Source: JAQUGA01 sp964521105 (GTDB taxonomy: Bacteria > Bacteroidota > Bacteroidia > Bacteroidales > WCHB1-69). Taken from it: 64,000 nucleotides of DNA. The DNA lies in assembly GCA_964521105.1 (NCBI GenBank), contig CAZFPO010000003.1:13541-77540 (forward strand), read 5' to 3'. Shown here piece by piece: positions 16,712 to 25,128 of this stretch. A model generated the notes under the pieces. The model saw only the letters and a list, made by a program, of their open reading frames with translations. It was not told the DNA's origin and did no database searches. Positions within the stretch are counted from its first letter, which is position 1. Each line of letters opens with the position of its first letter. The translations under genes were made by a program, and so were the position numbers.

Positions 16712-17447
16712 AACCGTTAGTTAAACTATAAAACACCTTTTGAACAGATGGTGCAGGTTTTGAATCAAAAAAATAATTAAATTGAGTTTTATATTTAAGA
16801 TTTTTAAATATTGTTGCTTCAATACTACTTTCGTTCGTTATTCTATAGTTTTTAAAAATATTTATTTGAGGCTGGTAATAAGTCGTGTTTCGAATGGTTA
16901 TTTCTGGAATTGGTTGCAGCACAAAACTTAAATAATTGCTTAAACGGACTTTGTCCTGAAAGGTATCGTCAATATAAAGTTCAAACTCATACATGCCTGC
17001 TATGCCCGAATATATTTTGTATTTTTCCTTGTTTAACAATACAAATCGACCTCCTGCACCCCATAAAAAGCGACGTTGAATTTTTTGAATTCGATTAAAT
17101 TGCACTTGAGTATAAGCTTCGGCAATAAGCCATTTATTTGAAAAATCGTAATTATAGCGAAAATGCAAAAAACCGTTGTTTAAATATCGAATGGTGTCGA
17201 TTTGCATCATTTGTAAATCGGCTAGGAATATATATGTGCTTTTTAAAAAATGATATTGAATTTGAGTCGAATTTTTGGCAGTAAAAATAGTGCTCGTGCT
17301 TTTGTTAATGTCCAACGAAAGCTCTGTTTTGCCAATTAAATTTTTAGTACTATCTGCTTCACGACGTTTTTCGACATTAACTACTTGAGCATTGATTAGG
17401 TTAAAAAGAAAAAGTAATATTATTGAGATTAAAAATGTTTTGTTCAT
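16695..17447 (-). CDS. DUF481-type outer membrane beta-barrel protein
   Basis: 250 residues with a signal peptide (cleavage near 20, LINAQ). The mature part is a run of amphipathic strands (FLHFRYNYDFSNKWLIAEAY, RRFLWGAGGRFVLLN, KYKIYSGIAGMYEFELY) ending in a terminal aromatic residue (FIYRF), the usual signal for BAM insertion. The pattern matches the salt-induced DUF481 outer-membrane family; no biochemical role is known. A -7 box TATTTTTG lies at 17472-17465, 18 bp upstream. The gene is convergent with the preceding plus-strand gene, overlapping it by 17 bp at the stops. Confidence 0.78.
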   Translation of the reverse strand: MNKTFLISIILLFLFNLINAQVVNVEKRREADSTKNLIGKTELSLDINKSTSTIFTAKNSTQIQYHFLKSTYIFLADLQMMQIDTIRYLNNGFLHFRYNYDFSNKWLIAEAYTQVQFNRIQKIQRRFLWGAGGRFVLLNKEKYKIYSGIAGMYEFELYIDDTFQDKVRLSNYLSFVLQPIPEITIRNTTYYQPQINIFKNYRITNESSIEATIFKNLKYKTQFNYFFDSKPAPSVQKVFYSLTNGFIYRF

Positions 17448-17472
17448 TTATAAAAATTGAATTGCAAAAATA

Positions 17473-17505
17473 AAAAAAAGACCCGTATTAATTATACAGG
17501 TCCTT
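17473..17505 (-). terminator. Terminator of the C1 peptidase gene
   Basis: GACC(C)GTAT and ATAC(A)GGTC pair with one mismatch, flanked by A- and T-tracts, about 22 bp past the stop at 17527. Confidence 0.65.
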
Positions 17506-17526
17506 TTTGTTTATGGAGATTCTATA

Positions 17527-18717
17527 TTATTGAATTTTTAATTTAGTTAAAATTTCTTTTGGAATAGACTTTTTGTTTACCATAATATCCGTTGTTTTAT
17601 ATCTAACAAAGGCATCAGAGGCATAAAAATATCCTTTGTAAATGTTGTTAGTGTTCCATGAATTTTTTACTAAAAAGTACTTAGTGCCAAATTGGTCGGT
17701 TGCGGTACCTGTTATTTGCATTCCGTGGTCGTCAGTTGTTTGATAATTGTCAAAAGCTAATTGACGATTATCTTGAGTAATTTTCTTTTCAGGGACTTTT
17801 TTATCAAATGAGAAAAGCTCTTTTTCGCGATCTTTGGCAGACATGGTTTCCCATTTTGCTCTTTCTAAACCGTCCATAGCTTTCACATCGGTTTCGGGAA
17901 CAATTGCCACCCCATTTCTAAATGAAAATCCTTTTTCGCTTACGTCGCTACCCCATGCAAACGAATAACCATTATCTATTGCATAATAAAGCACTTGCAT
18001 CATTTCGTCTAATGGTAAATTATATGATACATCCCAAGCCCAATTGTCGGGTATTTCTAAAATAAATGGAGCATAAAATGGGTGATGCGAATAGGAGGTA
18101 ATGCAAACATAATCATCGAGGTTTAGTCCTAAATCTTTTGCATAAGAAATGGGTGTGTACTCTTTTCCATTTGCTTTAAATGTTTTTGGAACAGGACCAA
18201 AATAAGCATCTAAAATGGAACGATAAGCGGGAAGCCAAGCGGTTGTGAGCGTTTTATTTTCGTCTTTAATTACTGCATCTAAGAAAGCTTTTAGTACAGC
18301 ATCAATTTCGCCATGAACATGGTTGTCTTGTCCATAATTTAACCCCGGATATGCTTCTTCGGGCACAATTCCATAAGTTTTAATCATGTTTGTAACATCG
18401 TGGAAAGCTCCCCCGCCACCAAAGTTAATGTTGCCGTGCATGCGAACGTATTTAATCCCTTTTTCTTCATAAGCCATACGAACAACATACATTTCGGATA
18501 AATTATATTCGCCCTTGTTTAATCGAAGAAGTTCAGATTCAAGAAAAGCCATTGCGGAATAACTCCAACAAGTGCCAGCACGATATTGGTCGCGGACTGG
18601 AGTGGCTTTCACCTCTTTAGTATTTGTGAATTTTAATCCTTCGCTCTTTGAATCTTGAGCCGAAACGATGGAAATAAATCCAAGTATTACGAAACAAATT
18701 GTAAATAATTTTTTCAT
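17527..18717 (-). CDS. Secreted C1-family cysteine peptidase (aminopeptidase C / bleomycin hydrolase-like)
   Basis: 396 residues with a signal peptide (cleavage after IVSA, about 20). Papain-fold catalytic set: Q44 and C50 in RDQYRAGTCWSYSA, H331 in DDHGMQITG and N352 in LVKNSWN. The large insertion between Cys and His and the motif NLSEMYVVRMAYEEKG match the peptidase C1B (PepC) group. Unlike the cytoplasmic hexameric PepC, this form is exported and has no visible T9SS tail, so it is probably periplasmic and trims peptides there. It has a -7 box TAAGTTTG at 18741-18734 and its own terminator. The C-terminal residues differ from the autoprocessing tail of classic bleomycin hydrolase. Confidence 0.88.
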   Translation of the reverse strand: MKKLFTICFVILGFISIVSAQDSKSEGLKFTNTKEVKATPVRDQYRAGTCWSYSAMAFLESELLRLNKGEYNLSEMYVVRMAYEEKGIKYVRMHGNINFGGGGAFHDVTNMIKTYGIVPEEAYPGLNYGQDNHVHGEIDAVLKAFLDAVIKDENKTLTTAWLPAYRSILDAYFGPVPKTFKANGKEYTPISYAKDLGLNLDDYVCITSYSHHPFYAPFILEIPDNWAWDVSYNLPLDEMMQVLYYAIDNGYSFAWGSDVSEKGFSFRNGVAIVPETDVKAMDGLERAKWETMSAKDREKELFSFDKKVPEKKITQDNRQLAFDNYQTTDDHGMQITGTATDQFGTKYFLVKNSWNTNNIYKGYFYASDAFVRYKTTDIMVNKKSIPKEILTKLKIQ

Positions 18718-18834
18718 GATGTTTTTTTTATTGCAAACTTACAAAAAAACAAATGAAATGTTTAACTCAAATCGATAAAAAAGGAAATACTATCGATGAG
18801 TAGGTTTTTTTAATACAATAAAAAAAACAGTTTT

Positions 18835-19779
18835 TTATTGTATGGTTGTAAATTGAAAATGACTACTAATTGAGTCGCAACTAATAACACTCGAAATTAC
18901 ATCGGCAAAAACCTCGGCAACAGATACTTGAGTAATTTTAGGCGATTCGATGCGTAGGGGTAAAGTGTTAGTAACAATTACCTCGGTTAGTGTTGATTTG
19001 TTAATTTTATCAACCGCATCGCCAGATAATAAAGGGTGGGTGCATAAAGCTCTAACACTTTTTGCTCCATTATCCATTATCATATTAGCAGCTTTGCAAA
19101 TGGTTCCAGCAGTGTCAATAATGTCGTCAACTAAAACCACGTTCTTATCTTTTACGTCGCCAATAATTTGTAATCGTTCAATAACATTCGCTTTAGCACG
19201 TTGTTTATAACCAATTGCTAAATCGGCATTTAAAAATTTTGCATAAGCTGCAGCTCTTCTAGTGCCACCAGTATCTGGCGAAGCCATACAAAGATTTTCC
19301 AGATTTAAACTTTTTAAATAAGGAACAAAAACAGTAGAAGCATATAGATGATCCACGGGAACATCAAAAAAACCTTGAATTTGGTCGGCATGTAAATCCA
19401 TGGTAACCACTCTGCTAACTCCAGCAGCGGTGAGTAAATTTGCCATTAATTTGGCACCAATAGAAACACGAGGTTTATCTTTACGATCTTGACGTGCATA
19501 TCCAAAATAAGGTATTACTGCAATAATTTTATGAGCAGATGCTCTTTTAGCAGCATCAATTAACATTAAAAGTTCTAATAAATTTTCGGCTGGAGCAAAG
19601 GTAGATTGTATGATAAAAACGTCGTTACCTCGCAATGTTTCTTCGTACGAAGGCTGAAATTCACCATCACTGAAATTAAATATAACAACTTCTCCTAAAT
19701 TTTTTCCGTAAGATTTTGCAATTTTTTCTGCTAAATAGCGTGTTGCTCTACCCGATACTAATGTAACTAATGATGGCAT
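18835..19779 (-). CDS. prs: Ribose-phosphate pyrophosphokinase
   Basis: 314 residues, standard class I PRPP synthetase. It transfers pyrophosphate from ATP to ribose 5-phosphate, giving PRPP for purine, pyrimidine, His, Trp and NAD synthesis. Seen: FSDGEFQPSYEETLRGNDVF (flexible loop region), IPYFGYARQDRKDKPR, VVTMDLHADQIQGFFDVPVDHL, and the PRPP loop VLVDDIIDTAGT. Cytoplasmic. A -7 box TAATTTTG lies at 19827-19820. Its 3' end overlaps an AT-only hairpin (18814-18842) that may serve as terminator. Single-gene unit. Confidence 0.97.
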   Translation of the reverse strand: MPSLVTLVSGRATRYLAEKIAKSYGKNLGEVVIFNFSDGEFQPSYEETLRGNDVFIIQSTFAPAENLLELLMLIDAAKRASAHKIIAVIPYFGYARQDRKDKPRVSIGAKLMANLLTAAGVSRVVTMDLHADQIQGFFDVPVDHLYASTVFVPYLKSLNLENLCMASPDTGGTRRAAAYAKFLNADLAIGYKQRAKANVIERLQIIGDVKDKNVVLVDDIIDTAGTICKAANMIMDNGAKSVRALCTHPLLSGDAVDKINKSTLTEVIVTNTLPLRIESPKITQVSVAEVFADVISSVISCDSISSHFQFTTIQ

Positions 19780-19876
19780 AAATGATTGATTTTAAGATGC
19801 TTGTTGTTGACGACTGATGCAAAATTACAAAAAATATAATACTATAATCAGAGATTAAATTATATTTTTTTTTTAC

Positions 19877-19906
19877 TTGTTAATTAAAAAAAAAGGAGTA
19901 ATTTTG
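19877..19906 (+). promoter_or_regulatory. Promoter of tRNA-Leu(CAA)
   Basis: -33 TTG (19877-19879), 19-bp spacer, -7 box TAATTTTG (19899-19906), 21 bp before the tRNA. Confidence 0.6.
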
Positions 19907-19927
19907 TCGTTCGTTCTCTTGACAAAT

Positions 19928-20011
19928 GCCCGAGTGGCGGAATTGGTAGACGCGTCGGTCTCAAAAACCGATGAGGTTACACTCGTGCCGGTTCGATTCC
20001 GGCCTCGGGTA
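19928..20011 (+). tRNA. tRNA-Leu (anticodon CAA)
   Basis: 84 nt. Acceptor GCCCGAG pairs with CTCGGGT (G-U at the first pair), discriminator A. The anticodon stem TCGGT/ACCGA encloses loop CTCAAAA, so the anticodon is CAA, reading UUG. Long class II variable arm and T-loop GGTTCGATTCC. CCA is not encoded. Confidence 0.95.
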
Positions 20012-20017
20012 CGGGTT

Positions 20018-20055
20018 AGAAGCTTCTTAAATAATATTTTTAAGGAGCTTCTTTT
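20018..20055 (+). terminator. Terminator of tRNA-Leu(CAA)
   Basis: AGAAGCTTCTTAA pairs imperfectly with TTAAGGAGCTTCT and is followed by T-rich sequence, starting 7 bp after the tRNA. Confidence 0.65.
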
Positions 20056-20171
20056 GTTAAAAAACACAAATTATTCAATTGGGTACTTTAAAATCGAAAT
20101 GATTGACCTGGCTGTGTTTTAATCCCCTTTCAGCGATTTATAGCTGTTTATGAAATCAAAAATTTAGAAAT

Positions 20172-20206
20172 AAAAAAAACTGTCGATTCGTTTCGACAGT
20201 TTTTTG
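20172..20206 (-). terminator. Terminator of the Cys/Met PLP enzyme gene
   Basis: ACTGTCGA (20179-20186) and TCGACAGT (20193-20200) form a perfect stem. The minus transcript ends in seven T. Confidence 0.85.
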
Positions 20207-20222
20207 AAAATTTTAAACTGCT

Positions 20223-21425
20223 TTATTTCAATAATTTCATTTCTCTTAAACAATTTTCAATTTTTTGATAGGTGCGTTCAATGTCGTTGTCTAAACCTAC
20301 GGAAAAACGAATTAATCCTTCCGACATTCCCATTTCTCTTTGAATTTCTTCGGGAACTTCCGAAGATGTTGATTTTCCGGAATTGCTAAATAAAGTTTTA
20401 AAGTATCCTAAGCTTACCGCTAAATATCCAACACCGGCTGTTTGCATTTTTTCCATCAATTCGTTTGCAATTTCGGCTTTTTCCATATCAATAGATATCA
20501 TGCCACCATAACCAAATTCTTTGTTAATGATGGAATTAAAAATGGAATAATCTTTATGTTCCTCCATTCCCGGATAATTGGCTTTAAGTCCGATTTCTTT
20601 GAATCGTTTGGATAAATACATGGCATTATGGCTATGTTGCTTCATCCTAATGTGCAATGTGTGTAAATTTTTAAGAATATTTGACGAACGTAGAGGATCT
20701 AATGCAGGTCCTAATAACATAGCGGTTCCATCATTTACGTTGGATAAGGAATTTACAAATTCGGCAGAAGCACAAATTGCTCCGGCAACACAGTCGTTTT
20801 TACCATTTATAAATTTGGTCATACTATACACAATAATATCGGCTCCGTGTTTAAAAGGGCTTACAATTAAAGGTGTAAACGTGTTGTCAATAACTAATTG
20901 TGCATGAGCTGCATGAGCTATTTTTGCTAACTCGGGTACATTGGCAATTCGTAACAATGGGTTCGACATAACTTCGGTGTAAACCATTTTGGTATTTGGA
21001 CGAATAGCTTCTTTAACAGCATTTAGGTTGGATGTGTTAACAAATGTAACATCGATGTTGTACTTTGGTAACCAGTTTTTCATAAAGGCAAATGAGCCGC
21101 CATAAACAGTTTCGCTGGATACAATATGATCGCCGGATTTACATATTTGTAAAATAGTACAAGTAATAGCTGCCATACCTGATGCTGTAACCCATGCTGA
21201 TTCTGTTCCTTCCATTGCAGCCATGGCATCTGCTAAATATTTGTTACTTGGATTCCAGTGCCTAGAATATAAAAAACAACCTTCTGTTTCACCATGAAAC
21301 GTGTCTAACATAGTGTTGGCTTCCATAAAGGTGTAAGTTGCCGAATCGGTGATAGATGGATTAACTCCTCCAAATTCACCAAATTGTTCTAAATCTTGAA
21401 TGTTACTTGCCGGATCAAATTTCAT
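20223..21425 (-). CDS. PLP-dependent Cys/Met-metabolism enzyme (methionine gamma-lyase-like)
   Basis: 400 residues, trans-sulfuration fold. The PLP lysine is K204 in YSMTKFINGKND. D180 (VIDNTF) contacts the pyridine nitrogen, and Y53/R55 (FLYSRHWNPS) form the phosphate-binding pair from the neighbouring subunit. Family members include methionine gamma-lyase, cystathionine gamma-lyase and beta-lyase, and O-acetylhomoserine sulfhydrylase. In Pseudomonas methionine gamma-lyase the loop after YG carries C116; here the position is G110 (VYGGSFAF), so a strict methioninase call is unsafe. The insertion FINGKNDCVAGAI and the long N-terminal FGGVNPSITDSATYTF are typical of a Bacteroidota branch. Own promoter and terminator. 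Confidence 0.85.
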   Translation of the reverse strand: MKFDPASNIQDLEQFGEFGGVNPSITDSATYTFMEANTMLDTFHGETEGCFLYSRHWNPSNKYLADAMAAMEGTESAWVTASGMAAITCTILQICKSGDHIVSSETVYGGSFAFMKNWLPKYNIDVTFVNTSNLNAVKEAIRPNTKMVYTEVMSNPLLRIANVPELAKIAHAAHAQLVIDNTFTPLIVSPFKHGADIIVYSMTKFINGKNDCVAGAICASAEFVNSLSNVNDGTAMLLGPALDPLRSSNILKNLHTLHIRMKQHSHNAMYLSKRFKEIGLKANYPGMEEHKDYSIFNSIINKEFGYGGMISIDMEKAEIANELMEKMQTAGVGYLAVSLGYFKTLFSNSGKSTSSEVPEEIQREMGMSEGLIRFSVGLDNDIERTYQKIENCLREMKLLK

Positions 21426-21462
21426 AATATGTTTTTTTTAATTTTTCGATTTACTACAACTG

Positions 21463-21492
21463 CAAAAATAGAACTGTTTCTTTAATATCAAA
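21463..21492 (-). promoter_or_regulatory. Promoter of the Cys/Met PLP enzyme
   Basis: Minus strand: -33 TTTG (21492-21489), 18-bp spacer, -7 box TATTTTTG (21470-21463), 37 bp before the ATG. Confidence 0.65.
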
Positions 21493-21612
21493 ACCTTTTC
21501 TGAAAAAAATATTGAAAATGAACGTGTTTAAAATTCGACTTGCTCAAATGTTAATTCGTTTCAGCGATGCTATCGATTATTCCGGGTTAGTTTTAGTTTT
21601 TAAAAAATTCAT

Positions 21613-21636
21613 AAAAAAAGCAGAGATTGCCTCTGC
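21613..21636 (-). terminator. Terminator of the HMA-like gene
   Basis: GCAGAG (21620-21625) pairs with CTCTGC (21631-21636), followed by seven T in the minus transcript. Confidence 0.82.
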
Positions 21637-21660
21637 CTCATGTTTTAGAATAAATGTTTT

Positions 21661-22044
21661 CTATTGTTTATGTTCGCTATTGCCATCTCCATGACTACAT
21701 GCTTTTTGGATGGGTTTGGTTGTATCGGAATATTCGGTGAAATATCCAATTTTTTCAATTTCTTGAACCAATGCTTTAGTACTGACAATTTCCGAATTAT
21801 GTTCGATGGTTACAATTTTTGTTTCAACATCGGCATTAACTTTAGTAACTCCGTTCACTTCAGATAATTTTGTTTCAAGTAATTTTTTGCCGTTTGGACA
21901 ATGAAATCCTACTTTTACTTTAAAAACATTTTGTTTTGCTGTTGCTTCTGGAATAACCGGAACTTGAGTAGTTACGGTTTGTGCGGTAAGTGTAAAAACA
22001 CTGGTAATACCTAATAAAAACAGAAATAGAATCGCTTTTTTCAT
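21661..22044 (-). CDS. Exported heavy-metal-associated (HMA)-like domain protein
   Basis: 127 residues with a signal peptide (cleavage near 21, TLTAQ). The mature part has the beta-alpha-beta-beta-alpha-beta order of an HMA domain (about 40-107): FKVKVGFHCPNGKKLLETKLSEVNGV, VNADVETKIVTIEHN, STKALVQEIEKIGY. The usual CxxC copper site is replaced by HCPNGK with a single cysteine. The C-terminal tail KACSHGDGNSEHKQ adds a Cys and two His that could bind metal. A role in periplasmic metal or copper handling is inferred. -7 box TATCTTTG at 22077-22070; own terminator. Confidence 0.75.
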   Translation of the reverse strand: MKKAILFLFLLGITSVFTLTAQTVTTQVPVIPEATAKQNVFKVKVGFHCPNGKKLLETKLSEVNGVTKVNADVETKIVTIEHNSEIVSTKALVQEIEKIGYFTEYSDTTKPIQKACSHGDGNSEHKQ

Positions 22045-22119
22045 AATTATAATGTTATTAATTCAAGGACAAAGATAAGAAAAAGAAGAATTCGATTTTA
22101 TCTTTTTATGATAAACCCG

Positions 22120-22506
22120 CTAATCTGTTTTTATGATATAATAGCCGTTCATATCTTTATTAAGCGATTCAATTTCGATAATTGAAAATTCGCGAATTAT
22201 TTTTTCATCCTTCATTAATTTTAGAACTTGATACTCCTCGGGAATATGTTTATTGAATTTTATTCCAAATATTTTAGAATAGCCACCCGACATAGAGGGA
22301 ATATTAACCGTGTATACATTTCCTATCGGCAATATTTCATCATATTTGCCAGCTCCTTGATGTAGAAACATTTTTGTCGATTTGTCTTTTGTGTCCGCAT
22401 AAACAATTTTATAGTTTTTGGGGTTAGATTTGATATCCGCAATCACACATGAATTAAGGAATAGGCTAATTAAAAAAAATGAAAGGAGCAAAATGGTGTT
22501 TTTCAT
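22120..22506 (-). CDS. Small lipoprotein of unknown function
   Basis: 128 residues; lipobox LNSC with predicted lipidated C20 after a strongly hydrophobic leader. The mature domain is short and beta-rich (VYADTKDKSTKMFLHQGAG, NVYTVNIPSMSGGYSKIFGIKF). I do not recognise the family. It has a -7 box TATTTTTG at 22527-22520, only 13 bp from the ATG, so the leader would be very short. No operon partner. Confidence 0.7.
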   Translation of the reverse strand: MKNTILLLSFFLISLFLNSCVIADIKSNPKNYKIVYADTKDKSTKMFLHQGAGKYDEILPIGNVYTVNIPSMSGGYSKIFGIKFNKHIPEEYQVLKLMKDEKIIREFSIIEIESLNKDMNGYYIIKTD

Positions 22507-22547
22507 GTTTAATTTTTTTCAAAAATAGTGTTTTTTATAAAATAAAA

Positions 22548-22573
22548 ATGCTTGCATAAAATTATGCAAGCAT
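22548..22573 (-). terminator. Terminator of tRNA-Lys
   Basis: Perfect 10-bp stem ATGCTTGCAT/ATGCAAGCAT with a 6-nt loop and a T-rich tail on the minus strand, 12 bp past the tRNA. Confidence 0.8.
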
Positions 22574-22585
22574 TTCGTTTTATTG

Positions 22586-22658
22586 TATCCCCGGGGGGGC
22601 TCGAACCCCCGACCCATTGATTAAGAGTCAATTGCTCTACCAACTGAGCTACGGAGAC
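22586..22658 (-). tRNA. tRNA-Lys (anticodon CUU)
   Basis: 73 nt cloverleaf: acceptor GTCTCCG with CGGGGAT (two wobble pairs), discriminator A, D-arm AGCTCAGTTGGTAGAGC, anticodon stem ATTGA/TCAAT around CTCTTAA, T-arm GGGGGTTCGAGCCCCC. CCA is not encoded. Confidence 0.94.
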
Positions 22659-22672
22659 AAATAAACTGACTG

Positions 22673-22680
22673 CAAAAGTA
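22673..22680 (-). promoter_or_regulatory. -7 box of tRNA-Lys promoter
   Basis: TACTTTTG on the minus strand, 14 bp upstream of the tRNA. No clear -33 box. Confidence 0.45.
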
Positions 22681-22770
22681 CATTTTTTCTGTAATAAAAA
22701 GAATTGTTTTTTGATATGACAAAAAAATTGACATCAAAAATATCTTTACCAATCAAATTTTCGGAACTCT

Positions 22771-25104
22771 TTAAAAATTGATGCGATATAATGCCATTGG
22801 AAACAATCCCATTTGATACTCCGTTTCAACAACTTTATTCTTTTTGTCGTACGATTCTTTTAATACATTATTATGATTTGTCACATTTTGAATATCTATG
22901 GCAAACTCCTGCGAAAATTTCTTTTTATTATGCTTGAATCCAATTCTTACATCCATTCTAAAATAATTTGGATTACGCTTTTCGTATGCATTCTCCCAAT
23001 TAATAACCTTTCTGTTTTGTGCTATTGATTTTTGCAAATCGATTTCCAATTTTGGATTTCCTCCAGCATAAGTACCTCGAAAATTAAACGTAATTCGGTT
23101 TTGTTTTTCAATACCAACAGGGAGTTCGTATCCAAACAGCCCATTGAGAACAAAATTGTTGTTAAATGCTGTGTTTCGCTCTACTCCATTATAATCGTAA
23201 TATTTCGATTGAAATAAAGAGCTCGTTACCAAAAAGTAATAGTTATTTTGAAAGAATTTCTCGAGTGTTATTTCTACCCCATAGTTTTTCCCAGTTGCTT
23301 TATTAACTAAACTATCGGGTACAATAATTTCAAAATCGGCACCCGAATTTATAAGTGACTCTATGGGCGAAGATTGAGAAATTGGAATATTAAAAAGATG
23401 CTGATAGTATGTTTCTAGTTTTAATCGCATTTGCTTTGAAATGTTTAAATCGTACCCCAAAACACCATGAATACTTTTAGATAGACCCAGATTTTTGTTT
23501 GAATTATAGGCGATTCCGTTTGAGTCGTAACTTTCGGATAAATATACAATACTTGCTTGTGTTTGGCTATGAATACCAAAACCCATGTTTATTGCATGTT
23601 TTTCGCTCATTTCATAACTCAAACCAAGTCGTGGCTCAACATTGTATGATTGATTATAATCCAAATAAAGAAAATTCAACCCGCTCGACATCGATAAGTT
23701 GTTGCTAAAATTATGCTTCCATTGCCCGAAAGCTGTTAATAAACTCATGCTTCCTCTAGTATCTCGCAATACTTCCCAATAATTTATGTCGTCTCCATTT
23801 TCATCGGTTCGGGTTGTAAAGGAGCTGTCCGAAAAATCTAAATAGTCTCTGGTGAAATTTACCCCAAACGAGATGTTATTTTTGGCATTTATTTTTGTTT
23901 TTTCAAATACTGAAAACGTGAATTTTGTTTCTTGAAAATTTGCCATATAATCGGGCTTAAAATAACGATATTCATAATTTTTCGACTGTGCATATTGAAT
24001 CGAGGATTTCACTTCAATCCTGGTTTTATTACTCAAAAACCGCACAAATGTAACTCCAATTACTCCTGTATTATTTTGAATAGTATCTCTTTTTGTTGTG
24101 TCTTTTGTCGTTTCCAATCGATCTAAACCTCCAATTCCGAAAATTGAAATATATCCTTTTTTTACTGGAAAATTCATTTTAAAGCTTAGGTCTTGGTAAC
24201 GTGGAGTAGAGGATTTTTTACCCACTTCGAGACCCATCATATTGAGCAACGAAAGCATAGAGTATCGATAATTTACAATGAACGACGATTTGTTTTTCTT
24301 CGAAATCGGACCTTCGGCTCCAAGTTCGAATCCATTAAATCCAACTTGCCCCATAAATTCGTGTTTTTCGTTGTTCCCATTTCGCATTTTAAGGTCAAAA
24401 ACACCACTAGTTGCATTGGCATACTCCGCCGGAAATGCACTTGAAAAAAAATCTGAATTCGACAGCAAATTATTATTCAACATACTAATCGCACCACCGG
24501 TTGTTCCCATTGCCCCAAAATGACTGGGGTTTGGAATGTTAAAACCGTCAAGTCTCCAAAGCAAACCAATTGGTGAATTTCCGCGAATAATTATATCGTT
24601 TCGCTCATCATCCCCAGTACTGACTCCTGCGAAGTTTTTTGCCATTCGAGATGGATCACCTAAACTTCCAGCGTAACGCTCTGTTTCTTCAATCGAAAAA
24701 GTACGAACACTAATAACGGCCATTTCATTTTGAGCTTTCGATTTTTCGACAGTAGCTGTAATACTCACTTCTTTCAAGGAGGTAACACTTTCCTGAAGTT
24801 CTATGGTTAAAACAGTTTCTTTACCACTACTAATAAGTATATCATTTAGGGTTTTTGAATTATAGCCAATAAACGAAACAATAAATGATTGCCTTCCTAA
24901 CGAAACATTTGTTAATCTGAAATTTCCATTGGCATCAGTACTTGTTCCTGAATTTGTCCCGGCAATTTGAATATTTACACCAGGCAATGGAAGTTTACTG
25001 TCCATATCCAAAACGGTTCCACGCACTACTTGTCCCGATGGTTGTTGCGAAAATGCACAAAATCCTAAAACGACAAGAATAAGGGTTAAATATATTCGAT
25101 TCAT
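22771..25104 (-). CDS. TonB-dependent outer membrane receptor with carboxypeptidase-like domain
   Basis: 777 residues: signal peptide (cleavage near 19, CAFSQ), CarboxypepD_reg-like Ig domain about 24-112 (VVRGTVLDMDSKLPLPGVNIQI, GTSTDANGNFRL), a plug domain about 118-230 (SKAQNEMAVISVRTFSIEETERYAGSLGDPSRMAKNFAGV), then a 22-strand-type barrel ending in a terminal F (MALYRINF), as BAM substrates do. It imports an unknown ligand with TonB energy. There is no SusD-like partner, so it is not a standard polysaccharide-locus pair. It lies 24 bp after a TetR gene, which probably controls it. Confidence 0.93.
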   Translation of the reverse strand: MNRIYLTLILVVLGFCAFSQQPSGQVVRGTVLDMDSKLPLPGVNIQIAGTNSGTSTDANGNFRLTNVSLGRQSFIVSFIGYNSKTLNDILISSGKETVLTIELQESVTSLKEVSITATVEKSKAQNEMAVISVRTFSIEETERYAGSLGDPSRMAKNFAGVSTGDDERNDIIIRGNSPIGLLWRLDGFNIPNPSHFGAMGTTGGAISMLNNNLLSNSDFFSSAFPAEYANATSGVFDLKMRNGNNEKHEFMGQVGFNGFELGAEGPISKKNKSSFIVNYRYSMLSLLNMMGLEVGKKSSTPRYQDLSFKMNFPVKKGYISIFGIGGLDRLETTKDTTKRDTIQNNTGVIGVTFVRFLSNKTRIEVKSSIQYAQSKNYEYRYFKPDYMANFQETKFTFSVFEKTKINAKNNISFGVNFTRDYLDFSDSSFTTRTDENGDDINYWEVLRDTRGSMSLLTAFGQWKHNFSNNLSMSSGLNFLYLDYNQSYNVEPRLGLSYEMSEKHAINMGFGIHSQTQASIVYLSESYDSNGIAYNSNKNLGLSKSIHGVLGYDLNISKQMRLKLETYYQHLFNIPISQSSPIESLINSGADFEIIVPDSLVNKATGKNYGVEITLEKFFQNNYYFLVTSSLFQSKYYDYNGVERNTAFNNNFVLNGLFGYELPVGIEKQNRITFNFRGTYAGGNPKLEIDLQKSIAQNRKVINWENAYEKRNPNYFRMDVRIGFKHNKKKFSQEFAIDIQNVTNHNNVLKESYDKKNKVVETEYQMGLFPMALYRINF

Positions 25105-25128
25105 AAAGCTTTTCTTTTGGATTGATTT

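Noticed and set aside
19877..20122. 81-codon plus-strand frame across tRNA-Leu(CAA)
   Set aside because: It is read through the tRNA and its terminator; composition is an artefact of RNA structure.
21512..21694. 60-codon plus-strand frame near 21600
   Set aside because: It runs through the terminator and into the end of the HMA-like gene on the other strand.
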